Position numbers and translations under genes: made by a program. From Tidjanibacter sp. (GTDB taxonomy: Bacteria; Bacteroidota; Bacteroidia; Bacteroidales; Rikenellaceae), in assembly GCA_017936605.1 (NCBI GenBank), contig JAGBFH010000006.1, positions 1 through 64,000 of the forward strand: a stretch of 64,000 nt of DNA, in the 5' to 3' direction. Of the stretch, positions 32,361-41,603 are shown piece after piece (the first letter of the stretch is position 1; every line of letters starts with the position of its first letter). The notes under the pieces were generated by a model. It was not told the DNA's origin, searched no databases, and worked only from the letters and a program-made list of their open reading frames with translations.

Positions 32361-34601
32361 TCAGAAGTTTTTGCCGAAGCTGAGGTAGAGGCCTCCCACG
32401 GGCGTGAGGTTGGTGCCACTGGCAAGCACCGAGAGGGGGCCGAGTGAGGTGTTGTAGGTGTACTTCAGGCCGAAGCCCACGAGCGCATCCTCGCCGCGAA
32501 ACATCCTAAGGAAGTTGTCATTCTGGATGAGGCCGTTGCAGATGGCCGATAGGTAGTGGTTGCCGGTGATCTTCATCCTCGCCTCGAGTGAGCCAACCAT
32601 CACCGAGTTGTCAAACTGCTCGATGTGCTGAATACCCACAAAGGGCATCTGCTGGGGCACATACCTTGCGGGGAGTATGCCTCCGAGGGCGTTGAAGTAG
32701 GGGTAGGTGGGCTCCTTGCCCACGAGTGTGCGACCATAGAGCGAGGGCACTACCGTAACCCAGTCGCTCATAGAGATTGCACCCGTGAGTTTGTATTGCA
32801 GAGCCGCAAAGGGGGTGTGGTGGTGCACCTCCACGCCGTTGTTGGTGTGGAGCGTGTAGGACATATCGAGCGACCAACCCTCGGTCGGGATGTAGGCATC
32901 GTTCAGATTGTCGTAGTGGCCCGAGAGATTGTAGTTGATGTAGCCCTCCGATTCGGCCTCAAACATACCGCCCTGATAGAATGTTTCATGGAAGTCGAAG
33001 ATGTCGCCGTAGATACCAGCCGAGAGGTTGAAGTTGCGAAGGTATATGTCGGTGAACTTGAGCCCCAAGTTGTGCAGATTGAAGGTGGAGGTGTGGGAAC
33101 GCCTACCCGCCTTGTAGAAGGCGAAGTTGTTGTACTGATAGCGGTAGTGGAACGAGAACTCTCCAAAGAATACTCGGCTGCTCGATGCCTCGACCTGGAA
33201 ATAGGGGTTGTCGTTCAGACGGGTTGTGAGTGCCACTTTGGGCTTGAAATAGTTGCCGCTCAGGGTTATCTCGGTGCCCAGCAGGAGCGATGCGAGCTCC
33301 TGGGAGTCGAAACGAAAACCGACATGCACAGAGGTGTTCTGCCTCTCGTCGACGCTTATTGTTAGGTCATAGGGCGGCTCGTTGGAGAGCGTGTAGGTCA
33401 CGAAGTCGAAACCGCCTATGTTTCTGATTTGCTCAATGTTGCGATTGAACTCCTCGCGCGTAACGATGGTGTAGGGCTTCAGGTTCAGGTACTCGGTCAT
33501 CATATCCACCTCCGAGCGTGAGAAACCCTTGAGGGTGATGTTGCCAATCCTGAGTGGGGTCTGTTTGGAGTAGTGGCGGTCCCTCTTGGGTGGGCGGTAA
33601 CCCTCCGGTAGGCCTATCTCCTTGCGGAGTGCTTGGAGCCCCTCGCGGTGCTTGTCGGCCTCGCGCTCGCCACGCATCACGAGCGAATCGACAGCCTCGC
33701 GGTTGAAGCTCGCAGCCGTATAGGGGGCCACCTCGGGGTGGATGTAGTAGTCACACAGGGCCACATTTTTGTTGTAGTTGTCGCGCCCGAGGAAGCTGGT
33801 GAGCTGCTCGAAGATGAAGACCATATTCTCTATGTCGCCATTGGTGCGGAGGCCGTCTGTGAGGTCCACGCCTATGACAATGTCGGCTCCCATATCCTTG
33901 GCCACATCCACTGGAAAGTTGTTGTAGACACCGCCATCGACCAAGACCATATTGTTGTACCTGACGGGCTTGAAGACTCCGGGGATGGACATACTCGCCC
34001 TGATGGCAGCCGAGAGGTCGCCTCCGCGGGCCACATACTCGCTGCCTGTGTTCATATCGTAGGATACGCACGCAAAGGGTATGGGGAGCGAGTCGAAGGA
34101 GTCCATATGCTGATAGCCCAGCAGGAGCTCGCTGAGTTGGTCCATAAAGCGGTCGCCACGAACAATGCCACTCGGAATGGAGATGTTGTCGGTCGAGAGG
34201 AGCAGGTCGAACATATAGGCATCATCCTTCTTCTTGTCGGCGAAGAGTTGCCTTTCGCGCGAGTTGCGGTCGGTGAAAATCTCAAACCAGTCCATCGTTG
34301 TGTAGAGCTCCTCAATCTCCTCTATGCTGTAACCTACGGCATAGAGGCCGCCAATGATTGAGCCAATGGAGGTGCCTGCGATGTAGTCGATGGGTATGCC
34401 GGCCTCCTCTATGGCCTTGATGACGCGCAGATGGGCAGCACCTTTGGCACCGCCGCCGCTCAGCACGAGGCCGACGCTCTTACGCCCGGGGGCTGCGGGG
34501 TCGTTAATGGTGGGTTTCTGAGCTGCCGAGTGGAGGGGGTCAAAGAGCAGAAGGAGTGATGTGAGAACTACAGTGAGAGCTCTTCGGGGGTAACTTTTCA
34601 T
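32361..34601 (-). CDS. Patatin-like phospholipase with POTRA and C-terminal beta-barrel (RssA/PlpD-like)
   Basis: Exported lipase of 746 residues counted from ATG 34599-34601. The signal peptide (RRALTVVLTSLLLLFDPLHSAAQ) begins here, so the further upstream in-frame ATG is rejected. Patatin domain: oxyanion GGGAKG (about residues 49-54), nucleophile GTSIG (Ser78) and DGG (Asp222). A POTRA-like segment (about 345-420, ITLKGFSRSEVDMMTEYL) and a barrel of about 300 residues ending GGLYLSFGKNF with terminal Phe follow. The order resembles type Vd autotransporters such as PlpD. Whether the lipase domain reaches the surface cannot be told from sequence. Confidence 0.9.
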   Translation of the reverse strand: MKSYPRRALTVVLTSLLLLFDPLHSAAQKPTINDPAAPGRKSVGLVLSGGGAKGAAHLRVIKAIEEAGIPIDYIAGTSIGSIIGGLYAVGYSIEEIEELYTTMDWFEIFTDRNSRERQLFADKKKDDAYMFDLLLSTDNISIPSGIVRGDRFMDQLSELLLGYQHMDSFDSLPIPFACVSYDMNTGSEYVARGGDLSAAIRASMSIPGVFKPVRYNNMVLVDGGVYNNFPVDVAKDMGADIVIGVDLTDGLRTNGDIENMVFIFEQLTSFLGRDNYNKNVALCDYYIHPEVAPYTAASFNREAVDSLVMRGEREADKHREGLQALRKEIGLPEGYRPPKRDRHYSKQTPLRIGNITLKGFSRSEVDMMTEYLNLKPYTIVTREEFNRNIEQIRNIGGFDFVTYTLSNEPPYDLTISVDERQNTSVHVGFRFDSQELASLLLGTEITLSGNYFKPKVALTTRLNDNPYFQVEASSSRVFFGEFSFHYRYQYNNFAFYKAGRRSHTSTFNLHNLGLKFTDIYLRNFNLSAGIYGDIFDFHETFYQGGMFEAESEGYINYNLSGHYDNLNDAYIPTEGWSLDMSYTLHTNNGVEVHHHTPFAALQYKLTGAISMSDWVTVVPSLYGRTLVGKEPTYPYFNALGGILPARYVPQQMPFVGIQHIEQFDNSVMVGSLEARMKITGNHYLSAICNGLIQNDNFLRMFRGEDALVGFGLKYTYNTSLGPLSVLASGTNLTPVGGLYLSFGKNF

Positions 34602-34778
34602 AGTTGTACTTTGTTGAGGTTGTTGTTGGTCATTGGTTGAGGGTGGGGTGAGGAGTCCAAAAAAGGACCCTTCTTTGCCGAGAAGGTCAGCAAGAAAGAG
34701 TCCCTTGTGGTGGTGCTTCCCTCCTCCTGGGGTTCTCACCTTTGGGGTGAAGCGGAGGGGAAAAGTATGTGTGATGCT

Positions 34779-36308
34779 CTACTCGTAGCTGCCCGACTTA
34801 AGCATAGCGACCTCTTTTTCGGTGAGGAATCGCCACTCGCCTCGCTTGAGTTTCTGTTTTGTGAGTCCTGCGAAGTAAACCCTGTCGAGTTTGCCCACAT
34901 GGTAGCCCATATGCTCAAACATACGCCTAACGATACGGTTGCGGCCCGAGTGAATCTCAATGCCAACGGCATTCTTCATCTTGGGGTCGTCTACATAGCA
35001 GATGTCGTCGGCGGCGATGTCGCCATCCTCGAGGGTGATGCCGAGAATCATCTGCTCCATATCGGCTCGGGTGAGGTGCTTATCGAGGCTCACCTGATAG
35101 ATTTTCTTCTTCTCATAGGTGGGGTGGGTGAGCCTTTTGGCCAGGTCGCCATCGTTGGTTAGCAGCAGTACGCCCACACTATTCTTGTCCAGACGGCCTA
35201 CGGGGTAGATGCGCTCCGTGCAGGCGTTCTTCACCAGGTCCATCACGCTCTTGTCGGCGTGGGGGTCGTCGAGAGTGGTCACAAAGCCTTTGGGCTTGTT
35301 CATCACGATGTAGACCTTCTTCTCGTTCTGAATCTGCTCACCGTTGTAGCATACAACATCGCCGGGCATAACCTTGCTGCCGAGCTCGGTCACTACTGCG
35401 CCATTGACGGTGATTTCGCCACGGGTGATGTACTCATCGGCCTCCCTACGCGAGCAGATGCCCGACATAGAGATGTAGCGGTTCAGACGGATAGCGCCCT
35501 CCTGCTGGGGTGCATCGTAACTTGGATAGTTCTCCAGAGTGTAGTGGTTGGCGGTGTTGACAAAGGGCTTGGGCTCCGAACGGCGCTCACCAAAGGGTTT
35601 GCGACCTGCGGGCTTTGCACCGGCCCTCTTGAATCCGCCCTCGCGGTTGAATGAACGCTCGCGCTGACCATAGGGTCTCTCCTCGCGGTTGAAGTTGCGC
35701 TCCTCTCGGTTGAAACTCCTCTCGCGCTGCTGGTAGCCGCCCTCGCGGCTGAAGGAACGCTCGCGCTGACCATAGGGCCTCTCTTCGCGGTTGAAACTCC
35801 TCTCGCGCTGCTGATAGCCGCCCTCGCGGCTGAAGGAACGCTCGCGCTGACCGTAGGGCCTCTCCTCGCGATTGAAGTTGCGCTCCTCGCGATTGAAACT
35901 CCTCTCGCGCTGTTGGTAGCCGCCCTCGCGGTTGAAGGAACGCTCGCGCTGACCGTAGGGCCTCTCCTCGCGGTTGAAGTTGCGCTCCTCGCGGTTGAAA
36001 CTCCTCTCGCGCTGCTGGTAGCCGCCCTCTCGGTTATAGTTTCGCTCACCCTCCGAGCGGCCATAGTGGCCACGCTCCGAACGGAACTCTGCCTGACGGC
36101 GGTTGCGCTCGGTGAGCTGATTGTCGCGTGTGAAATTGGGATTGTAGGAGTGACGCTTCTCGGTGCGCTCCTCGCCACCGTCGCGGGGGGAGGAGGAGTA
36201 GACTGCGTCGTTGCTCCTGAAGGTTCTTGTTCGTTTGTCTTTGGTGAAAGCCTTGTAGCTCTCCTCTTGTTCAGAGTGTGCCCTCACGGGTGAGTCTGTC
36301 TTAATCAT
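34779..36308 (-). CDS. RsuA/RluB-family pseudouridine synthase with repetitive charged N-terminus
   Basis: 23S or 16S rRNA pseudouridine synthase. S4 RNA-binding domain (IRLNRYISMSGICSRREADEYI) near residue 265, catalytic GRLDKNSVGVLLLTNDG near residue 365. The N-terminal 250 residues are disordered, made of tandem units of about 34 residues containing RERSFNREERNFNREERPYGQ-type text cut to 20 or fewer here: RSFNREERNFNREERPYG recurs four times with variation. Start at ATG 36306-36308, because the upstream in-frame ATG overlaps the -7 box (36342-36349). Confidence 0.9.
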   Translation of the reverse strand: MIKTDSPVRAHSEQEESYKAFTKDKRTRTFRSNDAVYSSSPRDGGEERTEKRHSYNPNFTRDNQLTERNRRQAEFRSERGHYGRSEGERNYNREGGYQQRERSFNREERNFNREERPYGQRERSFNREGGYQQRERSFNREERNFNREERPYGQRERSFSREGGYQQRERSFNREERPYGQRERSFSREGGYQQRERSFNREERNFNREERPYGQRERSFNREGGFKRAGAKPAGRKPFGERRSEPKPFVNTANHYTLENYPSYDAPQQEGAIRLNRYISMSGICSRREADEYITRGEITVNGAVVTELGSKVMPGDVVCYNGEQIQNEKKVYIVMNKPKGFVTTLDDPHADKSVMDLVKNACTERIYPVGRLDKNSVGVLLLTNDGDLAKRLTHPTYEKKKIYQVSLDKHLTRADMEQMILGITLEDGDIAADDICYVDDPKMKNAVGIEIHSGRNRIVRRMFEHMGYHVGKLDRVYFAGLTKQKLKRGEWRFLTEKEVAMLKSGSYE

Positions 36309-36341
36309 TGTCGTAATATGTAAGGTGTTGTAATTGTGATG

Positions 36342-36349
36342 CAAAGGTA
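36342..36349 (-). promoter_or_regulatory. -7 box for the pseudouridine synthase gene
   Basis: TACCTTTG on the minus strand, 33 nt before the chosen ATG. It decides against the upstream ATG at 36342-36344. No clear -33. Confidence 0.65.
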
Positions 36350-36754
36350 ATTATTTTTTTGATTAATACGCCCCGCGCCACAATTTTATTGTGCCCGGGT
36401 GGCTCTTTCGGCCCAAAGAATCAAATTTTGTGCCCATAAGAACGGGAGAGTTGAGTCTTATGTGGTTTATAGAAAAGCCTCCCCTAACTAAGGGTTGGAA
36501 AGGCCCAAAAGGGCGAAAAGGGGCATTAAGGGCATTAAGGGCCTTAAAGACCTTAAGGACCTTAAGGGAGTTTAGGGAAATTAGGGAAATTAGGGGAAAC
36601 TCTCATTTCTCTCATCTCTCCCATCTCTCCCATCTCTCCCATCTCACTACCGAAGCACAACAGACCTCTCCCCCGCTTCGCGGACCCTCCCCTAACTTAG
36701 GGGAGGGTATAATTGCCTCCTGCCCATTGTCCATTTTCAATTGTCCATTGTTAC
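36350..36754. repeat. Composite repeat tract
   Basis: Contains a partial CCTCCCCTAACTAAGGG (36479-36495), GGGCATTAA and CTTAAGGAC nonamers (36510-36570), TTAGGGAAA units (36575-36595), CTCTCCCAT nonamers (36608-36640), a C-rich module (36661-36707), and heptamers of CCATTGT type (36721-36752). No gene. Confidence 0.85.
36661..36707 (+). repeat. C-rich palindromic module, diverged copy
   Basis: CAGACCTCTCCCCCGC, TTCGCGGA, CCCTCCCCTAACTTAGGGGAGGG. The middle differs from the copies at 7.0 and 32.2 kb but keeps its own GCTTCGC mini-palindrome. Confidence 0.8.
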
Positions 36755-36797
36755 AAACCAAAGGCTGACCCCCATTGCGGAGGTCAGCCTTTGGTTT
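36755..36797 (-). terminator. Terminator of the acyl-CoA ligase gene
   Basis: 16-bp stem AAACCAAAGGCTGACC / GGTCAGCCTTTGGTTT with an 11-nt loop, 20 nt beyond the stop of the minus-strand gene. Confidence 0.85.
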
Positions 36798-36817
36798 ATT
36801 ATGCACACGAGGACGGT

Positions 36818-38707
36818 TTAGAACTTGCCTACATTGTAGTAGATGTCCTTGCCCTCGGGGGTGTACATAGCATTGAGACGATCAGCGAAGTGCTCCTCTA
36901 CCTTGCCACGAACAACCTTCATCGTGGAGTTGATAAGGTGGTTCTGCTCGGTGAAGGGCTCATCCAGCAGAGCAAAGGTCGCGGGCAACCAACGCTCGGG
37001 GAACTGACCCTCATACTTGCCACCTTTCTTATACTCGTTAAGGTCGGCCTGTACCATCTCGATAATCTTCCTCTGGCCCTCCTCGCTATCGAGCGAGAGT
37101 TTCAGGGGGGCAAGTGCAGCCTTCATAGCCTCCTTGTTGGGCGAGATGAGAAGGGTAGTGTAGGGGTCCTGATTGTTGTGCAGAATTGCGTGGTCGATGA
37201 ACTTCGAGGTCGAAACATAGGCCTCCTCGATGCCCTCGGGGCAGTATTTCTCGCCGTCGGCAGCAATCAGCAGACTCTTGAAACGGCCGTAGACATAGAG
37301 AAGGTCGCCCTTGATGGCACCCATATCGCCGGTGTAGAGCCAGCCATCCTTGACGGTCTCGGCGGTGGAGGACTCATTCTTCCAGTAGCCCATCATCACA
37401 TTCTCGCCTTTGCATACCATCTCGCCCTTCTCGCCCTCGGGGAGCTCGTTGCCGTCGGGGTCGCAAATCTTCATCTCGAAGGGTTTGACCATCACGCCGC
37501 TCGAGCCGAACTGGTACCTGCGGGGACCGTTGGAGGAGATAACGGGGGTAGCCTCACTCAGACCGTAGCCCTGGAACATAGGCATACCAACAGCCATAAA
37601 GAATACCTGCAAATCCTTGTCCAGAAGGGCGCCACCACCAACGAAGAATCTCATCTCGCCACCGAAGCCCTCGCGAACTTTCGAGAATACGAGCTTGTCG
37701 AAGAACCATACCAGAGGTTTGCGCAGAGCCTTCAGACCCTTGCCGCGCTCTTTGTCACTATTGCCGTTGTAGGCGATGGCATTCTTGAGGCCCCAGTTGT
37801 AGAGGGTCTCCACGAATTTACCTTTGGCCTTGATGCTGGTCTCGATATTCTTCTTGAAATTCTTGGCCAGAGTGGGCACCGAGAGGATGATGTGGGGTTT
37901 AATCTCCTTGATGTTGATGGGAATGTTCTTCAGAGTTGCGTTGCCGGTCTTACCTGTCTGCACGGTGGCCACCTGTGCACCTTTGTGCATAAAGATGTAG
38001 AAACCTACAACATGGGCGAAGCAGTGGTCCAAGGGGAGGATGATGAGCGTACGCCACGAGCTGTCGATGTCCATCAGCGTGAGTGCCTGCTCCACATTGG
38101 CGGTGTAGTTGCGGTGGGACAGACATACGCCTTTGGGGTCGGCGGTGGTACCGCTGGTGTAGGTGATGGTTGCCAGGTCGTCGTTCTGGATAGCCTGACC
38201 AATCTTGAGGAAGCCCTCCTTATCCTCTTTGAGCAGCTCACGACCCATAGCCCTCACATCGTCCATCAGAATCTCCTTCTCCTGAAGGTCGTCGATGGGG
38301 TCGAGCACGATAACTTTCTGAATCAGAGGCAGGTCGGCGATGATGCGACGGATTTTGGGAAGCTGTCCTTTCGAAACGATAATCCATTTCGAGTCGGAGT
38401 GCCTCAGGCGGAACAATAGGTCGTTGCTCTCCTCGAGTTTTATCGAGAGGGGCACATTGGCTGCGCCTGCATAGAACATAGCGAGCTCCGACATAATCCA
38501 CAGATTCCTACCCTCCGAGAGGAGCGACATATTGTCTTTGGGTGCTACGCCGAGTTTCACCAGACCTGCACCAATCTCGTAGACGATATCACGAGTCTGG
38601 GCGTAGGTAGTGTCGGTCCAAGTGTTGCCGATTTTCTCCTTCAAAAATACATTGCTGGGATAGTTGGCAACTGAGCCTTCAAAAAGGTCAACCAGTGTCT
38701 TTTTCAT
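36818..38707 (-). CDS. Long-chain fatty acid-CoA ligase (AMP-binding)
   Basis: Adenylate-forming ligase activating fatty acids to CoA thioesters. P-loop-like motif TYTSGTTADPKGVCLSHRN (about residues 178-196), QGYGLSEATPV (about 375), YTGDMGAIKGDLLYVYGR (about 455-472). 629 residues, the FadD/FAA length class of Bacteroidetes. The nitroreductase gene ends 50 nt upstream; cotranscription is possible. Confidence 0.93.
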   Translation of the reverse strand: MKKTLVDLFEGSVANYPSNVFLKEKIGNTWTDTTYAQTRDIVYEIGAGLVKLGVAPKDNMSLLSEGRNLWIMSELAMFYAGAANVPLSIKLEESNDLLFRLRHSDSKWIIVSKGQLPKIRRIIADLPLIQKVIVLDPIDDLQEKEILMDDVRAMGRELLKEDKEGFLKIGQAIQNDDLATITYTSGTTADPKGVCLSHRNYTANVEQALTLMDIDSSWRTLIILPLDHCFAHVVGFYIFMHKGAQVATVQTGKTGNATLKNIPINIKEIKPHIILSVPTLAKNFKKNIETSIKAKGKFVETLYNWGLKNAIAYNGNSDKERGKGLKALRKPLVWFFDKLVFSKVREGFGGEMRFFVGGGALLDKDLQVFFMAVGMPMFQGYGLSEATPVISSNGPRRYQFGSSGVMVKPFEMKICDPDGNELPEGEKGEMVCKGENVMMGYWKNESSTAETVKDGWLYTGDMGAIKGDLLYVYGRFKSLLIAADGEKYCPEGIEEAYVSTSKFIDHAILHNNQDPYTTLLISPNKEAMKAALAPLKLSLDSEEGQRKIIEMVQADLNEYKKGGKYEGQFPERWLPATFALLDEPFTEQNHLINSTMKVVRGKVEEHFADRLNAMYTPEGKDIYYNVGKF

Positions 38708-38757
38708 AGTTTCTTTGTTTTTGTTGTGTTAGATATTTTTCGATTCTCTTCGTTACC

Positions 38758-39399
38758 TTATTTAATAATTAGCTCATCGAGAGCCACCTTGGGCACATAG
38801 TGTGTGCCCTCCTCGTCGCGCCAATAGTTCTTCGAATCCCCTGCACCTATCTCCACGAGTTTTATCCGCTCGTTGGGCTTGCCGATGGCGACCACCAGCA
38901 GCGGCTCATAGGGTAGGGCGAGTGCCTCCTTCACCTCCCTCTTGTCGAAAGCGCCAATGCAGATGCCGCCCAAGCCAATCTCCACAGCCTTCAGCAGCAT
39001 ACTCTGCGCCGAGATGCCCAGGTCGATGTAGACATAGTGGTCGGGCTCCGGCGTGGCCGAGCAGATGACGATGAAGGCGCGAGGCTCGGTGCCTTCGAAT
39101 GGGAGTTTCAGATTTTTGAGTGCGCCTCCCAAGCGGATGTGCGGTAGGATTTTGTGGGCCTCCTGGTGGGTTACGGGACGGAAGCGTAGGAGTTGGGAGT
39201 TGCGTGCCGAGGGCACTTTGGTATTGACATCAATGATACTACGGAGCTGGTCGGGGCGGACAACAAAGGAGTTGTCGTAGCCGCGATAGCTTCGGTTTTT
39301 CTCGAGGAGTTTGCCGAGTGATGTGTGGGCCTTGAGGCTCTTTGTTCCCTTGCCGGCTCTGTACTCCTCCATCTTTTTCTCAAGGTAGTTGTCTGCCAT
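38758..39399 (-). CDS. Nitroreductase family protein
   Basis: FMN-dependent oxidoreductase, 213 residues. RSYRGYDNSFVVRPDQLRSI (about residues 36-56) is the start of the family domain; VPSARNSQLLRFRPV (about 77) contributes FMN contacts; the end has GIGGICIGAF-type text (about 140) and LVVAIGKPNE. Substrate unknown. Confidence 0.9.
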   Translation of the reverse strand: MADNYLEKKMEEYRAGKGTKSLKAHTSLGKLLEKNRSYRGYDNSFVVRPDQLRSIIDVNTKVPSARNSQLLRFRPVTHQEAHKILPHIRLGGALKNLKLPFEGTEPRAFIVICSATPEPDHYVYIDLGISAQSMLLKAVEIGLGGICIGAFDKREVKEALALPYEPLLVVAIGKPNERIKLVEIGAGDSKNYWRDEEGTHYVPKVALDELIIK

Positions 39400-39416
39400 A
39401 TACCAAGTAAATCATA

Positions 39417-39447
39417 CAAATGTATGATTTTATTTTCAAATAGCAAA
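39417..39447 (-). promoter_or_regulatory. Promoter of the nitroreductase gene
   Basis: On the minus strand, -33 TTTG (39444-39447), 19-nt spacer, -7 TACATTTG (39417-39424), 17 nt before the ATG. Confidence 0.75.
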
Positions 39448-39484
39448 CTTTTCGCTAAACTCTTTTCTACGACGCCCAAAAACG

Positions 39485-39520
39485 AAAAGAGGAATAATCG
39501 TGTCGGATTATTCCTCTTTT
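39485..39520 (-). terminator. Terminator next to the Omp28 gene remnant
   Basis: 14-bp stem AAAAGAGGAATAAT / ATTATTCCTCTTTT with an 8-nt loop. It probably was the original terminator of the Omp28 operon before the island arrived. Confidence 0.85.
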
Positions 39521-39552
39521 CGATATTTTTGGCCTCTCGGTGCCTCTGGCTA

Positions 39553-39690
39553 CTACTTGTAGTCGAAAGTAATTGTCTGTGTGAGGTTTTCGTTCTCTAC
39601 CACATTGGTCACATAGGTACCCTCGGCGCTCTCTGCGGTCACGAAGAATACCAGGCGGCAATTCTCCGCTACCCAGTGGGTCTTGGGGAG
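39553..39690 (-). pseudogene. 3' remnant of an Omp28-type lipoprotein gene
   Basis: 135 nt (39554-39688) match 42341-42475, the 3' end of the intact Omp28 gene, at 133 positions; both differences are synonymous. The remnant encodes the last 43 or so residues (PKTHWVAENCRLVFFV to FDYK) and ends in TAG, where the intact copy has TAA. There is no start, and it is out of frame with the gene upstream. It marks the distal edge of the AT-rich island. Confidence 0.9.
39554..39688. repeat. 135-bp direct repeat, left copy
   Basis: Flanks the AT-rich island together with 42341-42475. 133 of 135 identical. Similarity stops abruptly at both ends. Confidence 0.93.
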
Positions 39691-39694
39691 CCTC

Positions 39695-41596
39695 TTATTC
39701 GTACTGATGTCCGATGCGTTGAATATTAAAGCCTATAGTATTTGCTTCTACTATTTTAAGCGGTTGTTGAAGTATGCCTTTCCCCTCTACAACTCTGATG
39801 CCATTTTCGGGACAATAAATATATCCAGTGTAATATTCATATCTCCATCGTGGAAAGCCAAACTCATTAGGTTCATTATTCACTATCCAGTATAATGTTG
39901 GTAAAGAGTAAATATGGTCATTTATGAGTCCGTTCTTGATAAATGGATGTAAACGCATATACCATTGTCGATCGGTCCTCCTTTCAGAATTTGTAGCTGG
40001 GTAAGTAGAAAATTCGTTGCGATTTTCATATTCGGACTCAATAAAGCATCCAAAGCGAGAATTATAGGAAGTTGCGCCAAAACTTATATCATATTGATAT
40101 GTGGAATAGATAAATGAATCTAATTCAGATGTTTGTTCCTCAGATATGGTATAAGGTGTGGGATTGTCAGTTGATCTTTTGATAATAGCGATGTCATTTG
40201 GCATAGTTAGAACATTGGTGATGTTACAATATATTGTATCTATGGGAATATTGTTATTCTTTACGATAGCTTCTAGAATATAACAACCATGGTCGTGGAG
40301 CGTAATCGAGCATTTATTATTATTTTGACTCAAGCCCACATCAGTAGTTGTGTTGTAAAAAATTATTTCTTCAATATCAAAACTATATGTTATGTTGTTG
40401 TGATCAGGATGATAGTATCTATAATAAATATCAATATTCTGGTTGAATGTTATTTCTTGATTTCCATTAAAATACAATTCATTTTCCAATACATATACAG
40501 TAATACTCTGCTTGTGTAAAAGAGCTATAGCTCCATCATTGACCCATGATGTAAGTGTGTAACACCCTCCTTTATTAAATGTAATATCGAAGGTGTTATT
40601 TGTATTGTGGTGTTGTGAGATTGTCGCATAGTCCCCAAACTCATTCACAGCAGTTATGTCAAATAGGTAATTGTCTGAAGAAGTGCAACAAGACGCAAAG
40701 CTATTTATTTCAAGTGTATAAGTATTGCCTTTTTGCAAATATAGGACATCCCCATATGTGTTTTCTGGCTCGGGAAGCCAAGAGTAAGTAAATTGAACTT
40801 CATCTCTTTCTGGGTAGATGTTTTGTATGTCATACCAGCAATGTGTCATACCATTCCATAATTCTTTGTGGGAATAGAGTAAAGTTTCATCCATCATTAT
40901 GGAACGAGTTGCTTCATCATAAGTCATTATTGATTCGATGCCCAAAGCCTCGCCAACAGTATGCATTATTAAAAACAAATATTGGGGATTGTATTTATCT
41001 TTGATTATATCTGTCCATAGTTTGTTTTTTCTATTTATGTAGATTGCTGTTACACGCGATATGTTTGTCTCTACAATTAGTAGCGAGTCAGTGCTTGAAA
41101 ACTGTTGGTTATTTGTGTCAAGTTGGATGGTGATATAATCGGGTTTAGAACATGGTGTTGTGCCACATTCAACATCTATGCCACACGAAGGTATATCATT
41201 CCAAGAAAGAATTCCTTGCTCCTCGATAAAATCTAATTCTTTTACTCTAAAATACACATTTTGGAGATGTGGAGGTAACTTATAAGGGGTAGATTCTAAT
41301 GATTTGGTTTTGTTAATGAGTGTTTTGTTTTTTAAATCTGCTTTGTTGATTTTTATATTGCCATTTATTAAATAAAAATCATCGAATGATTCAATGCCTT
41401 TAATATCTATATTTAAGCATTTGGCAATTTCGGATAATGGAAGTCCCTCAAGCAACGAGTCTGCCGTTGATGATAATTGAGTAATGGCGTTTGATGTGAC
41501 CGAGTCCTGAAGTTCGGGGGGGACTATATTCTTGTTACAACTAGAAATATAGATAAAAACTGGAAATAATAATGATAGGGCTTTATTGATTTTCAT
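39695..41596 (-). CDS. AT-rich lipoprotein of unknown function with degenerate zincin-like motif
   Basis: A 633-residue lipoprotein (lipobox Cys20, FIYISSC). Base composition and codon use (AAT, ATT, TTT rich) are quite unlike its GC-rich neighbours, which suggests recent transfer. Near residue 215 it reads FLIMHTVGEALGIES, which lines up with the HExGHxLG metal site of M57-like metalloproteases but with Thr and Glu in place of Glu and His, so it would be inactive if related. The middle (about 290-470) looks like two or three Ig/PKD-like beta domains. It begins 7 nt after the next lipoprotein gene. Confidence 0.75.
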   Translation of the reverse strand: MKINKALSLLFPVFIYISSCNKNIVPPELQDSVTSNAITQLSSTADSLLEGLPLSEIAKCLNIDIKGIESFDDFYLINGNIKINKADLKNKTLINKTKSLESTPYKLPPHLQNVYFRVKELDFIEEQGILSWNDIPSCGIDVECGTTPCSKPDYITIQLDTNNQQFSSTDSLLIVETNISRVTAIYINRKNKLWTDIIKDKYNPQYLFLIMHTVGEALGIESIMTYDEATRSIMMDETLLYSHKELWNGMTHCWYDIQNIYPERDEVQFTYSWLPEPENTYGDVLYLQKGNTYTLEINSFASCCTSSDNYLFDITAVNEFGDYATISQHHNTNNTFDITFNKGGCYTLTSWVNDGAIALLHKQSITVYVLENELYFNGNQEITFNQNIDIYYRYYHPDHNNITYSFDIEEIIFYNTTTDVGLSQNNNKCSITLHDHGCYILEAIVKNNNIPIDTIYCNITNVLTMPNDIAIIKRSTDNPTPYTISEEQTSELDSFIYSTYQYDISFGATSYNSRFGCFIESEYENRNEFSTYPATNSERRTDRQWYMRLHPFIKNGLINDHIYSLPTLYWIVNNEPNEFGFPRWRYEYYTGYIYCPENGIRVVEGKGILQQPLKIVEANTIGFNIQRIGHQYE

Positions 41597-41603
41597 ATTG
41601 ATA

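Noticed and set aside
36510..36645. Possible CRISPR array in the repeat tract
   Set aside because: Units are 9 nt, contiguous and degenerate, with no spacers and no cas genes nearby.
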